This document shows positions 1 through 11,418 of a stretch of 64,000 bases of DNA, piece by piece. The notes below the pieces were generated by a model that saw nothing but the letters and a program-made list of their open reading frames with translations, did no database searches and was not told the origin of the DNA. The stretch is from contig CM045745.1 in assembly GCA_024760905.1 (NCBI GenBank), positions 3,883,782 to 3,947,781 on the forward strand, written 5' to 3'. The translations under genes were made by a program, and so were the position numbers. This DNA comes from Plotosus lineatus. Lineage: Eukaryota > Chordata > Actinopteri > Siluriformes > Plotosidae. The stretch's first letter is position 1, and every line of letters starts with the position of its first letter.

Positions 1-1924
1 AACTATACACATACGACATGCTATACATGACATAAGTTTTTTGAATTGATGTTTCTTTGTCTTTAGTGCTTCAGCATGGCACTTTCTTGCTTCCTTTTGT
101 GCAGCCTGAACGGTCCTTCTGGAGGCTGCCTTAGAAAGTTTGTTGTCCTTCTGGATGCTGAGGCGTTTCGGTTGAGGTTGATTCATAGTTTTACATTTCC
201 AATATTAATGAGCCACTTACACGAGCACACACTCCCGCTGCTGTACATGCCTATTTACAATCAGTTAATTACGAAAAACTGGTGAGTTAATGCGGCAATA
301 ATTTATATATTCTAACAGCAGAAAAATGGTTCAGTGACCATAGAGTCAGCTCATTTGATTCAGTTCACGGAGTAAACACGTGAACGTCCTACACCTAAAA
401 CATGCATGCATTCACAATAATTTGAAATATATAATCGGAAACAAGACAACAAAACTCTCAAACATTCCTCAAAATTAACTACTCGATCGGTGACAGAAAC
501 TGATTGTTTCACTGGCTCTTTTCTTTGCATAAAAGTTTCTGGTCGAACGGCAAAGAAAAGGGTTAAGTCCGTAGGGTGCTGGAATGTTCGCTTGAACACC
601 AAATGTTCCTGCAATTGAATGGTACGGTTCCCTTTTCCATCCATTCTCACCTAAACTTGTTTTTCACGACTTTGTCTATTTCTTTGATTCGAGCAGAATC
701 TTTTCACTGGATCACCGACATGCTTTCGATAGCTGAACAGATTGGAAGTGGCGCGAATGTCTACGTATATGTTTCAGCATCAGCGATTGGCTATTTAGAA
801 AGCCATTAGCCAATCAGCAGTAACATTTCAAGAGAAGTCATTTTATGCAAAACTCGGAACGGAATAAAAGTGGGAAAGGCTATTTTGACATATTTGGTGT
901 GAAAAAAATGTATTATTATTTTTTTTTAACTGGGCCAATGGAGGAGGAAAAAAAAAAAAAAAATCGGAATTCCGTGAATTCACGGGGAAAAAAAAGAAAA
1001 TCACATGTCTGCTCTGCTGTAGGTGTAATGTAAAATAAAATAAAGAACTGTGATGATTTGGAGAACCGGCGAATGAAAATAACATACATTTCATTTGCAC
1101 AGTGGAACAGGAGACAATACTGCAAATCATTTTGAACTTTTTTATTACATTAAACAATTTTAAACTGCCGGCTCTTTATTCATTCATATCAGTAGAAAAT
1201 TCTATTGGAGAATGAAACCACTGCTCTTGTTTTTAGAAATGAGGAGTCAGACCTGACATCACTAAAAGGTTTTCCTACTTTCCTCCACTGAAATTAACCA
1301 TGATGCTGTGACATCATGTCAGCTATGATATCAGTATCTCACATATTCACAGGAATTAATAATAATTATACTCAACAGTTGGTTCAATCAGGACCAGAAA
1401 TACCAAGTAAATGAACATTCATTTCAAGAGACATTTAATGAGTTTCAGGAAAGGGCTTTTTTAATATTCAAAACATTGGAAAAGATTCAAACATAAGGAA
1501 ATTAAGAAAGCAAAACTGGACTCGAACCACCTTATCTCCGCCTACAGACCCCCAGCAAACTGCAATTTCCACTTTGTGTAAACATAAAAGGTTCTCCACA
1601 CAAATAAAATGCAAACAAATCCTCTGAGGACTATGTAGTACAATTTGCATTCTGAATTATTCGTAGTTTGACCAGCGAATGTATTTCAAATGTCTTGGGC
1701 AAGAAGATCATGCACAATGAACTTTTGACAACTGTGTAAATATGACAGTGTAGATTATCCTCCCCAGAGACAAAAAAAAAAAAACTCTGGCTGAAGTATT
1801 TTAGAAATTGCTGATCTGACAGACTCAACTCCAGAGATTGCCCAGAAGGCTGTGGGGATAAAAGAAAAAACCCACAAAAACACATTTGAGGGTAAAAACT
1901 ATGGAAATACACCTGGCACAGCAT
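1..1924. other. AT-rich non-coding DNA, presumed ranbp9 intron 1
   Basis: No coding region is recognised on either strand; the open frames here are short and interrupted. Visible structure is limited to A/T runs (for example 945-961), two overlapping perfect palindromes at 965-984, and a hairpin with opposed CCAAT motifs at 785-815. It lies downstream of ranbp9 exon 1 on that gene's strand, so it is probably intronic, but no later ranbp9 exon was seen. Confidence 0.5.
785..815. repeat. 9-bp perfect inverted repeat with opposed CCAAT boxes
   Basis: The arm gattggcta (785-793) is repeated in reverse complement at 807-815 with a 13-base loop. Each arm holds a CCAAT box, in opposite orientations. 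Sequence right of the hairpin (gccaatcagcagtaa) resembles that right of a second opposed CCAAT pair at 13,830-13,893, so this may be part of a dispersed repeat rather than a promoter. Confidence 0.4.
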
Positions 1925-2404
1925 TAAAATATTATGACCACTGACAGGTGAAGGTGATAACTTTAATTGTCTTGTACAAGGTACCTGCCAAGCATTAGGA
2001 TGTTTTAGGCGGAAGCAAACAGCCAGTCCTTGAAGGTGATGTGCTAGAAACAGGACAATATGAGCCAAGTGTAATGATCTGGGTGACTTGAACAAGAGCC
2101 ACACTATAGCGATAACTAAACAACTGGGTCTGTTCATCTTGAAAAAAAAAACAAAAACAAAAAAAAAAACAGGTTTTTCGGTGGGGGGTGTCCCCTGGTA
2201 TGCAGTGGAACATACCTCCAAACAAAGTCCAAGGAATAACAACCAGTAAACTGACATGAGTATCAAGTCTGCCTACAGTTCACTAACATACATGGGGAAT
2301 GAAGGCTAGTATGAAGTGTCTGATCTCACAGAAGAGCCACAATAGCATGAACTGTTGTAACTGTTACTGCTGCTGTGGTACAAAGGTGTCAGAACATATA
2401 CTAT
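1925..2404 (+). pseudogene. 5' fragment of a Tc1/mariner transposase (Tc1-D), decayed
   Basis: The stretch resembles the 5' leader and N-terminal helix-turn-helix coding part of a common fish Tc1-like element. Landmarks are a leader with ttatgaccactgacaggtga near 1,933, a start-like ATG near 2,058, and later segments around 2,180-2,400 (tgtcccctggtatgcagtgg; aaaggtgtcagaaca) that follow family order. The frame is full of stops and indels, and the catalytic DDE region is absent. It ends abruptly at 2,404 against the truncated left side of another Tc1 element. Homology is recalled, not searched. Confidence 0.6.
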
Positions 2405-3740
2405 TAGTCTTTTATTGTTTTAATACTGATGATTTTGGCATACAGCTCATGAAAACCCAAAATTCCTATCTGAAAAAATTAGCATATCATGAAAAGGTAG
2501 TCTAAACGAGCTATTAACCTAATCATCTGAATCAACCAATTAACTCTAAACACCTGCAAAAGATTCCTGAGGCTTTTAAAAACTCCCAGCCTGGTTCATT
2601 ACTCAAAACCGCAACCATGGGTAAGACTGCCGACCTGACTGCTGTCCAGAAGGCCATCATTGACACCCTCAAGCAAGAGGGTAAGACACAGAATCTCAAA
2701 TATCTCTGAGCGAATAGGCTGTTCCCAGAGTGCTCCATCAAGGCACCTCAGTGGGACGTCTGTGGGAAGGAAAAAGTGTGGCAGAAAACGCTGCACAACC
2801 AGAAGAGGTGACCGAACCCTGAGGAAGATTGTGGAGAAGGGCCGATTCCAGACCTTGGGGGGACCTGTGGAAGCAGTGGACTGGGCTACAGGTGCCGCAT
2901 TCCCCAGGTCAAGCCACTTTTGAACCAGAAACAGCGGCAGAAGCGCCTGACCTGGGCTACAGAGAAGCAGGAAGACTGGGGAGAAGGAAATGCCAAAATG
3001 CCTGAAGTCCAGTGTCAAGTACCCACAGTCAGTGATGGTCTGGGGTGCCATGTCAGCTGCTGGTGTTGGTCCACTGTGTTTTATCAAGGACAGGGTCAAT
3101 GCAGCTAGCTATCAGGAGATTTTGGAGCACTTTATGCTTCCATCTGCTGAAAAGCTTTATGGAGATGAAGATTTCATTTTTCAGCACGACCTGGTACCTG
3201 CTCAGTGCCAAAACCACTGGGAAATGGTTTACTGACCATGGTGGTATTACTGTGCTCAATTGGCCTGCCAACTCTCCTGACCTGAAGCCCATAGAGAATC
3301 TGTGGGATATTGTGAAAAGAAAGTTGAGACACCAGACCCAACACTGTGGATAAGCTTAAGGCCGCTATCGAAGCATCCTGGGCCTCCATAACACCTCAGC
3401 AGTGCCACAGGCTGCTTTCCTCCATGCCACGCCCATTTCTGCAAAAGGATTCCCAACCAAGTATTGAGTGCATAACTGAACATAATTATTTGAAGGTTGA
3501 CTTTTTTTTGTATTAAAAACACTTTTTATTGGTTGGATGAAATCTGCATTTTTTTGAGATAGGAATTTTTGGTTTTCATGATCTGTATGCCAAAATCATC
3601 AGTATTAAAACAATAAAAGACCTGAAATATTTCAGTTGGTGTGCAATGAATATAAAATATATGAAAGTTTAATTTTTATCAGTACATTACAGAAAATAAT
3701 GAACTTTATCACAATATGCTAATTTTTTGAGAAGGACTAG
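2405..3740 (+). mobile_element. Tc1/mariner element Tc1-A, internally deleted and left-truncated
   Basis: Inverted repeats support the element: 2,408-2,480 matches the reverse complement of 3,552-3,624, both containing gatgattttggcatacag. An outer right segment near 3,710-3,735 (aatatgctaattttttgaga) repeats the inner left motif aaaaaattagcatat. Outside the left arm the expected outer terminal part is missing and Tc1-D sequence begins, so the left end has been lost. The transposase pseudogene lies between the arms. No clean TA target duplication can be assigned. Confidence 0.85.
2617..3467 (+). pseudogene. Tc1-A transposase pseudogene
   Basis: Starts at ATG 2,617 with MGKTADLTAVQKAIIDTLKQ, typical of Tc1-family N-terminal DNA-binding domains, and stops at TGA 3,465-3,467 after the expected C-terminus. 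Family members are about 340 aa; this copy is about 280 codons long and in several frames. A stop follows LK..YL near 2,708, and two internal deletions are inferred: one near 2,883 that removes part of the second helix-turn-helix, and one near 2,970 that removes the region with the first catalytic Asp. The third catalytic block is readable as NSPDLKPIENLWDIVKRKLR near 3,272-3,331. It cannot encode an active enzyme. Confidence 0.85.
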
Positions 3741-3934
3741 TATATATCTCAGAGGATTAGATTTTAAAATGTCTTTTTTTTGGCTCTCTTAGTCAAAAAG
3801 TTTCCTCGACCCCTGATCTTATGGTGTACATTTACAGAGTATAAATACAGTATTTACATTTGCAGATTACATAGTGTGCTTAAGGAAAAGTTTTTTGTGA
3901 TGTAATTGTTGAAATATATGGAATCGGAAACTTA

Positions 3935-4144
3935 CAGTGGTATGAAAAATTCTTTGAATCTTTTGCAATTTCTCACATTTCTGCATAAAATCACCATCAA
4001 ATGTGATCTGATCTTTGTCAAAATCACACAGATGAAAAAAGTGTCTGCTTTAACTAAAACCACCCAAACATTTATAGGTTTTCATATTTTAATGAGGATA
4101 GCATGCAAACAATGACAGAAGGGGGAGGAATAAATAACTGAACC
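3935..4144 (+). repeat. Left terminal inverted repeat of Tc1-B
   Basis: Pairs with 5,340-5,551 in reverse complement. Landmarks shared by both arms are aaatgtgatctgatctttgt, the gggggaggaataa tract and the inner boundary at ctgaacc. Confidence 0.92.
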
Positions 4145-4145
4145 A

Positions 4146-5177
4146 TCACATATATTTTGGGGCCCCCCTTTTGGCAGCAATAACTTCAACCAGACGCTTC
4201 CTGTAGCTGCAGATCAGTCTGGCACATTGATCAGGACTAATCTTGGCCCATTCTTCTTTACAAAACTGCTGTAGTTCAGTCAGATTCCTGGGATGTCTGG
4301 CATGAATCGCTGTCTTGAGGTCATGTCACAGCATCTCAATGGGGTTCAAGTCTGGACTTTGACTTGACCACTCCAGAACATGAATTTTGTTCTTCTGAAA
4401 CCATTCTGAAGTTGATTTACTTCTGTGTTTTGGATCATTGTCTTGAAGCTGAAAAGATGATGGATGCTGCAACAACTGTCTGACAGACGGCCTCAGGTTT
4501 TCCTGCAAAACATCCTGATAAACTTTTGAATTCATTTTTCCATTAATGATTGCAAGTTGTCCAGGCCCCAAGGCAGCAAAACAGCCCCAAACCATGATGC
4601 ACCCTCCACCATGCTTCACGGTGGGGATGAGGTGTTGATGTTGGTGAGCTGTTCCATTTTTCCTCCACACATGACGTTGTGTGTTCCTCCCAAACAATTC
4701 AACTTTGGTTTCATCAGTCCACAAAATATTTTGCCAAAACTTCTGTGGAGTGTCCAAGTGCCTTTTTGCGAACATTAAATGAGCAATAATGGTGTTTTTT
4801 TTAGACAGCAGTGGCTTCCTTCTTGGAGTCCTCCCATGAACACCATTATTGGCCATTGTTTTACATATAGTTGCTGTGTGCACAGAGATATTGGACTGTG
4901 CCAGTGATTTCTGTAAGTCTTTAGCAGACACTCTTGGGCTTTTTTTTTTTACCTCTCTGAGTATTCTGCGCTGAACTCTTGGCGTCATCTTTGGTGGACG
5001 GCCACTCCTTGGGAGAGAAGCAACAGTGCCAAACTCTCTCCATATGTAGACAACTTCTCTGACTGTCGATTGATGAACATCCAGACTTTTAGAGATGGTT
5101 TTGTATCCTTTCCAAGATTTATACAAATCAACAATTTTTGATCACAGGTCTTCAGACAGCTCTTTTGAGCGACCCAT
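4146..5177 (-). pseudogene. Tc1-B transposase, full length with two nonsense codons
   Basis: Reading from ATG 5,175-5,177 to TGA 4,146-4,148 gives 343 codons in one frame, the normal length for Tc1 transposases. Only two in-frame stops break it: a TGA at codon 12, just after MGRSKELSEDL, and a TGA in place of the Trp codon that normally follows SPDLNPIEML. Between the two stops 270 residues are open (4,326-5,126 starts at an internal alternative codon). The paired helix-turn-helix region includes the GRPPK AT-hook-like linker, and the DDE triad is visible in WTDETKVELFG, QDNDPKH and SPDLNPIE. Both stops look like C-to-T or G-to-A transitions, and no frameshift is needed. Inactive, but only lightly decayed. 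Confidence 0.93.
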
Positions 5178-5339
5178 GGTGCACATCAGACAATGCTTCT
5201 CATCAAGACAATTCTTACCAGGGGTGTGTTTTATAGTGGGCAGGGCAGATTTAAGCCACTCAGTGATTGGGCACACACCTGACTTAAATTGTTTGGTGAA
5301 AATTGATTTCAATTGCTCTTTCAGTCTCCTTAGGCAGAG

Positions 5340-5551
5340 GGTTCAGTTACTTATTCCTCCCCCTTCTGTCATTGTTTGCATGCTATTCTCATTAAAATAT
5401 AAAAACCTATAAATGTTTGGCTGGTTTTCGTTAAAGCAGACACTGTTTTTTCATCTGTGTGATTTTGACAAAGATCAGATCACATTTGATGGTAATTTTA
5501 TGCAGAAATGTGAGAAATTGCAAAAGGTTCAGATACTTTTTCATACTACTG
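5340..5551 (-). repeat. Right terminal inverted repeat of Tc1-B
   Basis: Reverse complement of 3,935-4,144 with small differences. The outer end is followed by the TA target duplication at 5,552-5,553. Confidence 0.92.
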
Positions 5552-5613
5552 TAGGACAATCAGGTCCTTCGGACCAGTGTTCTCCCCAATTAGTCCGTTA
5601 AACCAAGGCATTT

Positions 5614-5616
<3 letters not shown>

Positions 5617-5682
<66 letters not shown>

Positions 5683-5735
5683 CACACACACACACACACA
5701 CATACATGCATACATACATACATACACACACACAG
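5617..5735. repeat. Compound microsatellite (TA)n-(CA)n-(CATA)n
   Basis: About 30 TA units (5,617-5,675) followed by CA units to about 5,701, then CATA and CA units to 5,735. The tract lies about 65 bp right of Tc1-B. Open frames across it (poly Tyr-Ile, poly Thr-His) are artefacts of the repeat. Confidence 0.98.
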
Positions 5736-5974
5736 ACGCTCACCAACATACACTTTTGTTTGATTCCGTACGGCCAAGGGCAAGTTGAAAAAAGTAAGTT
5801 GTTACTGTATGTTCCAGTGACGTATGACGTTCATACTGTACTATACATCCATAAATACCATTACCGTATCTCATAAAACACCCCTAAATCAATTATAAAC
5901 GTAACATTGTAAAATAATATCAAATAATATCAAAATTAATTTCAAATAAATTAAATTCAAGCAAAATAATTTCA
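5736..5974. other. AT-rich non-coding DNA
   Basis: No gene, RNA or transposon is recognised. The sequence is dominated by short AT words such as repeated caaataat around 5,920-5,950. Confidence 0.6.
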
Positions 5975-6282
5975 AATACACTCGGCCCCCAAATTACGAA
6001 GACCCCTGCGTACGAAATCCCCAGGTTACGAAAAACATTGTCCTAATTTCCCATCCCCAAGAAACGAGACAACCCCCTCTTACGAAAAGAAATTCAAAAT
6101 TCAAACACTCGAGTTGCCCTCTCATTGGCTGTCTCTCAACATCCCGCCCCACTGGCCTCCCAGAAAGAGACAGAAGGAAGCTTAACTCTCTAGTTTTTAG
6201 TTTAGTTTTTTAAGTTGTTTAATTCAGAAAATGTTTAATAAATGTGGGCGCATTTGATCTCATCTGGAATTCCGATCTCTCA
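5975..6282 (+). repeat. Unclassified interspersed repeat, copy 1
   Basis: The part from 6,118 (ctctcattggctgtctct) to 6,282 matches 11,419-11,699: both carry a CCAAT-containing segment, cccgcccc/cccgccct, ttaagttgt(t/g)taattcag, aatgtttaataaa and a closing ccgatc(t/c)ctc. The upstream part contains clustered tacgaa words. No coding capacity and no TIRs were found. It abuts the truncated 3' side of an RTE LINE, as does the second copy but in the opposite relative orientation. Confidence 0.55.
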
Positions 6283-8177
6283 CTATCCCTTCTCTGTACA
6301 TGTCCAAACCATCTCAATCTAGCCTCTCTAACGTCTCTAAAACTTCAAACATGTGCTGTCCCTCTGATGTGCTCATTCCTGATCCTATCCATCCTCGTTA
6401 CTCCCAAAGAGAACCTCAACATTGTCATCTCTGCTACCTCCAGCTCTGCCTCCTGTCTTTTTCCCAGTGCCACGGTTTCTAAACCATACAACCTCGCTGT
6501 CCTCATCACCATCTTGTACACTTTTATTTGAACTCTTCTGTCACACCAACAGCACACCTCAATACTGTCTTACATCTCTCATACATGTCCTGTACCACTC
6601 TAACATACTTCTCTGCCACTCCAGACTTCCTCATGCAATACCACAATTCCTCTCTCAGCACCCTGTCATATGCTTTCTCCAGATCCACAAAGGCACAATG
6701 CAGCTCCCTCTGACCTTCTCTGTACTTCTCTATTAACATCCTCAAGGCAAACGCTGCATCTGTGGTGCTCTTTCTTGGCATGAAACCAAACTGTTGTTCA
6801 CAAATGCTGACCTCTGCCCTTAGTCTAGCTTCCACTATTCTTTCCCATAACTTCATCGTGTGGCTCATGAACTTTATCCCACTGTAGTTGCAACAACTCT
6901 GCACATCTCCCTTGTTCTTAAAAAGGGTGTTATATTTGTACACACTCCTGCACTTCCTCATTCCACTACCAAGTCTCCTTATCGACTTTCCTTCCAGAGG
7001 ACATACCAAGCAGACAGGTAGGAGAGTTCCTGATCCCATTAGCTGTAGTTGTCCAGTCATCTGGAAGCACTTCCTCACCGCCTGTTTCAACTCCTCCTTG
7101 AAGACAACACGGCACTCTTCCCTTTTCAGCTTCCACCACTTTGTCTTCTGTTCTGTCTTTGCCTTCTTCACCTTCCTCACCATCAGCATCATCCTGCACA
7201 CCACCATCCTATGCTGTTTGGCAACACTCTCACCCACGACTACTTTGCAGTCACTGACTTCCTTCAAATTACATCACCTACACAAGATGTGTACCTCTGT
7301 GCTCCTACCTCTGCTTTTATAAGTCACCCTATGCTCCTCCCTCTTCTGGAAGAAAGTATTAACCACAGCTGTTTCCATCCTTTTTGCAAAATCTATCAAC
7401 ATCTATCCTTCTGTGTTCCTGTCCTGGATACCAAACCTGCCCATCACTTCCTCCTCCCCTCTGTTGCCTGCACCAACATGTCCATTGAAGTCTGCACCAA
7501 TGACCACTCTTTCACCTCTGGGGGTATTCTGCATCACTTCATCTAACTCACTCCAGAATCTCTCCTTCTCTTCTAGCTCACATCCTGCCTGTGGAGCATA
7601 AGCACTACCAACACTGAACATCACACCTTCAATTTCTAACTTGAGACTCATCACTCTGTCTGACACTCTTTTCACTTATAGAACATTCCTGACAAACTCC
7701 TTCAAGATGACTCCTACTTCATTTCTCTTCCCAGCCACACCATGATAAAACAGCTTAAACCCTGCTCCTAAGCTTCTAGCCTTGCTACCTTTCCACCTGG
7801 TCTCCTGAACATAGTATGTCCACCTTCCTCCTCTGCATCATGTCAGCCAGCTCTCTACCTTTTCCTGTCATAGTTCCAACATTCAGTCCGAGATCATGCC
7901 TTTCCTCTTCTCCCTCTGCCTATGGACATGCTTCCCACCTCTCCTTCTTTGACCAACAGTTGTCCAATTTCCACCAGCACCCTTTTAGTTAACAGCACTG
8001 ATGGCGGTCGTTGTTAACCCGGGCCTTGACCGATCTGAAACTTGTATTGACGGTTTGCATTCTGTATTTTGACAAAGTTTTACGCCAGATGCCCTTCCTG
8101 TCACAACCCTCTGCATTTATCCAGGCTTGGGACCGACGTGAGGGCGGACACATGTTTTTGCCCCCCCACGGCTGCAT
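6283..8177 (-). mobile_element. RTE/BovB-like LINE copy 1, 3' end and interior deleted
   Basis: On the minus strand the copy begins at 8,177 with atgcagccgtggg, matching the 5' end of the full-length copy at 15,853, and runs through 5' UTR, endonuclease and RT fragments to 6,283, where it stops within the coding sequence just after the codons for RDSEYIG. The LINE 3' tail is missing. Two large internal deletions are described under its pseudogene. Confidence 0.88.
6285..7897 (-). pseudogene. RTE endonuclease-reverse transcriptase pseudogene, copy 1
   Basis: ORF2 would start at ATG 7,895-7,897. Recognisable pieces in order: an APE-type endonuclease segment at 7,403-7,675 with catalytic-type GADFNGHVG and the SAYAPQAG strand; 6,524-7,267, which joins the connector region directly to RT motif [10 protein letters not shown] by an internal deletion near 6,935; then FGFMPRKSTTDA and [11 protein letters not shown] (RT motif A). 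A second deletion near 6,531 removes the FADD catalytic box and joins TEEFK to the C-terminal VYKMVMRTARLYGLETVAL. With both the FADD box and parts of the endonuclease gone, it is dead. Confidence 0.85.
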
Positions 8178-8185
8178 ACATATAC

Positions 8186-8204
8186 ACACATTTTATTTAT
8201 TTAT

Positions 8205-8235
<31 letters not shown>

Positions 8236-8252
8236 TACATATATACACACAC
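8186..8252. repeat. Microsatellite (TTTA)n-(TA)n-(CA)n
   Basis: Simple repeat directly beyond the 5' end of RTE copy 1: ttta units, then TA, then CA units ending near 8,252. Confidence 0.95.
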
Positions 8253-9539
8253 GTGGGCCCTTGACTGTTCGCGGTTTTGCACTCACGGTTTGCATATTCG
8301 CGGATTGCCAAGCAACTGTCACTTCATTCAAATTCAGCCAATGGCTGTCCTCCTTCCTGCTGATTGGTTGGATGATGTAACACCCCTTTTTCCTCATTCG
8401 CACACAAGTTGTCAATGAGCCTTTTTTTAGTGTGTTTTATTTACCAGTTAAGCTCTATGCTACTCAAAAGCTGTGCATCTTCTCTGGCTTAGCCATGGAA
8501 AATGTTGGATGTCTCTTCTGAAGAAATAAGACTTTCTCCTGAAGAAATGAGTTTCCTCTGAACTGTTGTATTAAAGTCTTTTTCAGTTATTATTCCAGTA
8601 CAGTATCCAAGTTAATGTTTAGAATGTTTGTGTGTGAGATTTTATGTTCTGTAGCATGTTTAACAAATGATACCAAAAGGATAAACTTCATGTCCTTTAA
8701 CATTGAACGTGATGTCTCCAAGATGGTGTGTCCAAGGTTGAAAGTGAAATAAAATTGAAGAAAAAGTAGAAATAGAAATGGAATAAATTAATAAATAGTA
8801 ACATATAAATACAAGTATAAAATATGATTAAGCATTATCCTGAGGTACACTTAATACTCTGGGTCTGGAAGAGGGGCATGGCGTGCTTTATACTGGAGGT
8901 CCAGGAAGAAAAGAAAAAGCGATACATTTCTGAACTCCTACCAAAAGTTTCAAAGAAACAAATTAACTCCAGTATTATAATGAACTGGATAAGAGTGAAA
9001 CTCTCTGTAAATCTGATCAGATCCATTGTCCTGTGCTTGAGAGGAACCAGGAGTTTAAACACGGGACATAGTGTACAGATGATTATGAGGAGAGAGAGAG
9101 AGAGAGCTCATATACAGTACAAACTCCTATAGGTTACTTATACAAGGTTTAAACATATGTTCCGCTCTAAAGAATGCCCTGTAACAACTTACAAATTCAT
9201 ATAAGAATGGCTATCCTGAACTTAACTTGTTAGTAAGCTGGGGAGCATCTGTACACACACACACACATACAGATGGTATGAAGATGACGACATACATACA
9301 TGCACACACGCACGTGCACAGATGCGCGTGCACACACAGATGCAAAAATGTATCCAGGTTTGATGTAAGATTTTGGGTTGTTTTTGTTTTGTGTTTGGGT
9401 TTTTTTTTTGCATAATTGGCCTTGTTTTTGTGACATTTTCCATAACTTTTAACCCTATTCTTCCTAAATTTCCTTATTTTTTTAATTCCATGAATATTTA
9501 TTTTTTTAAAAACTGCGACGCACTGAAGCCACATTAATT
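8253..9539. other. Non-coding DNA with a possible short repeat and CA/CATA-rich patches
   Basis: 8,261-8,330 contains clustered near-repeats of the type cgcggttttgc / cacggtttgcatattcgcgg followed by opposed CCAAT-like motifs, which suggests another non-autonomous element. 9,248-9,342 is rich in CA, CATA and CGCA dinucleotide runs. No gene is recognised; the 102-aa frame at 8,824-9,132 has no family features. Confidence 0.5.
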
Positions 9540-11418
9540 GAAGCGTGAAGTGCAGGATGATGCTGATGGTGAGGAAGGTAAAGAAGGCAAAGGCAGAGCA
9601 GAAGACGAAGTGGTGGAAGCTGAAAAAGGAAGAGTGTCAGGTTGTCTTCAAGGAGGAGTTGAAACAGGCTTTGGGTGGTCAGGAAGTGCTTCCAGATGAC
9701 TGGACAACTATAGCTAATTTGATCAGGGAGACAGGTAGAAGAGTACTTGGTGTGTCCTCTGGAAGGAAAGTAGATAAGGAGACTTGGTGGTGGAATGAGG
9801 AAGTGCAGGAGTGTGTACAAAAGAAGAGGTTAGCTAAGAAGAAGTGGGACATAAAGAGGACCGAAGAGAGTAAACTGGAGTACAGGGAGACACAGCGTAA
9901 GGCAAAGGTAGCAGTGTCAAAGGCCAAACAGAGGGCGTATGATGACTTGTATGCTCGGTTGGAAAGTAATGAGGGAGAAAATGATTTATACAGGTTGGCA
10001 CAGCGGAGAAATAGAGATGGGAAGGAAGTTAGAGCGATTAAGGACAGAGAGGGAAATGTATTGACTGATGACAGAGGTGTGCTGGGAAGATAGAAAGTGT
10101 ACTTTGGAGAGCTGATGAATGAGGAAAATGAGAGAGAAGAAAAAGAGTAGAAGAGATGACTGTTGAGGACCAGGAAGTAGCAAATATTAGTAAGGGTGAA
10201 GTGAGGAGGGCATTGAAGAGGATGAAGAATGGAAAGGCAGTTGGTCCTGATGACATACCAGTGGAGGTATGGAAGTGTCTAGGAGAGGCAGCAGATTTTC
10301 TGACAAGAACATTCAACAAGGTCTTAGAGAGTGAGAGGATGCCAGAGGAATGGAGGAGAAGTGTGCTGGTGCCCATTTTTAAGAACAAGGGAGACGTGCA
10401 GAGTTGTGGCAACTACAGAGGGATAAAGTTCATGAGCCATATGATGAAGTTATGGGAAAGAATAGTGGAAGCTAGACGAAGGGCAGAGGTCAGCATTTGT
10501 GAACAACAGTTTGGTTTCATGCAAAGAAAGAGCACCACAGATGCAGTGTTTGCCTTGAGGATGTTAATAGAGAAGAACAGAGAAGGTCAGAAGGAGCTGC
10601 ATTGTGCCTTTGTGGATCTGGAGAAAGCATATGACAGGGTGCCGAGAGAGGAACTGTGGTATTGCATGAGGAAATCTGGAGTGGCAGAGAAGTATGTTAG
10701 AGTGGTGCAGGACATGTATGAGAGATGTAAGACAGTGGTGAGGTGTGCTGTCGTGTTTGACAGAAGAGTTCAAGGTGGAGGTGGGACTGCATAAAGGGTC
10801 AGCTGAGCCCCTTCTTGTTTGCTATGGTGATGGACAGGCTGACAGACGAGATTAGACAAGATTACCCATGGACTGTGATGTTTGCAGATGACATTGTGAT
10901 CTGTAGTGAGAGCAGAGAACAAGTGGAGGAAAATCTAGAGAGGTGGAGGTATGCCCTGGAAAGGAGGGGAATGAACAGGAACGGTGAGGTTACAGGGAGC
11001 AGAGATAAGGAAGGTGGAGGATTTTAAGTACTTAGGCTCAACAATCCAGAGCAATGGAGAGTGTGGAAAAGAGGTGAAGAAGCGTGTGCAGGCAGGTTGG
11101 AATGGTTGGAGAAAAGTGTCCAGTGTGATGTGTGGTATCGGCAAGAATGAAAGGAAAAATGTACAAGACAGTGTTGAGGCCAACGATGTTGTATGGTTTA
11201 GAAACAGTGGCCCTGGGGAAAAGACAGGAGGCAGAGCTGGAAGTAGCAGAGATGAAAATGTTGAGATTCTCTTTGGGAGTAACGAGGTTGGATAGGATTA
11301 GGAATGAGCACATCAAAGGGACAGCACATGTAAGATGTTTTGGAGACAAAGTCAGACAGGCTCGATTGAGATGGTTTGGACACGTACAGAGGGATAGTGA
11401 GTATATTGGTAGTAGGAT
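9540..11418 (+). mobile_element. RTE/BovB-like LINE copy 2, truncated at both ends
   Basis: Begins inside the coding sequence at about 9,545 (the segment for CRMMLMVRKVKKAKAEQK) and ends at 11,418 after the codons for RDSEYIGSRML, within about ten bases of where copy 1 stops. The 5' UTR, endonuclease and LINE tail are missing. The unclassified repeat found beside copy 1 begins immediately at 11,419. Confidence 0.88.
9545..11417 (+). pseudogene. RTE reverse transcriptase pseudogene, copy 2
   Basis: Four readable blocks in shifting frames. 9,545-10,093 (182 aa) is the connector between endonuclease and RT. 10,156-10,794 (212 aa) carries [42 protein letters not shown] and [12 protein letters not shown]. 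10,815-11,027 carries MFADDIVICSES, the RT catalytic box. 11,132-11,417 carries the C-terminal LYGLETVALGKRQ region. Frameshifts near 10,095, 10,775 and 10,975 and the missing ends make it non-functional, although the catalytic Asp pair is intact. Confidence 0.88.

Larger units (their letters stand above)
3935..5551 (-). mobile_element. Structurally complete Tc1/mariner element Tc1-B
   Basis: A 1,617-bp element with long terminal inverted repeats (3,935-4,144 and 5,340-5,551, about 210 bp each, roughly 90% alike by eye) and the TA dinucleotide characteristic of Tc1/mariner insertion on both sides (3,933-3,934 and 5,552-5,553). The ends read cagtggtatga and its inverted counterpart. The transposase runs on the minus strand between the TIRs. 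This is the best-preserved DNA transposon in the window and its ends could still be recognised by a transposase supplied in trans. Confidence 0.93.

Noticed and set aside
1631..2266. Minus-strand 211-aa frame
   Set aside because: It runs antisense through a decayed Tc1 fragment and A-rich runs; hydrophobic poly-Phe stretches are translations of poly-A.
5577..5876. Plus-strand 99-aa frame with Tyr-Ile and Thr-His repeats
   Set aside because: It is a translation of the TA/CA microsatellite.
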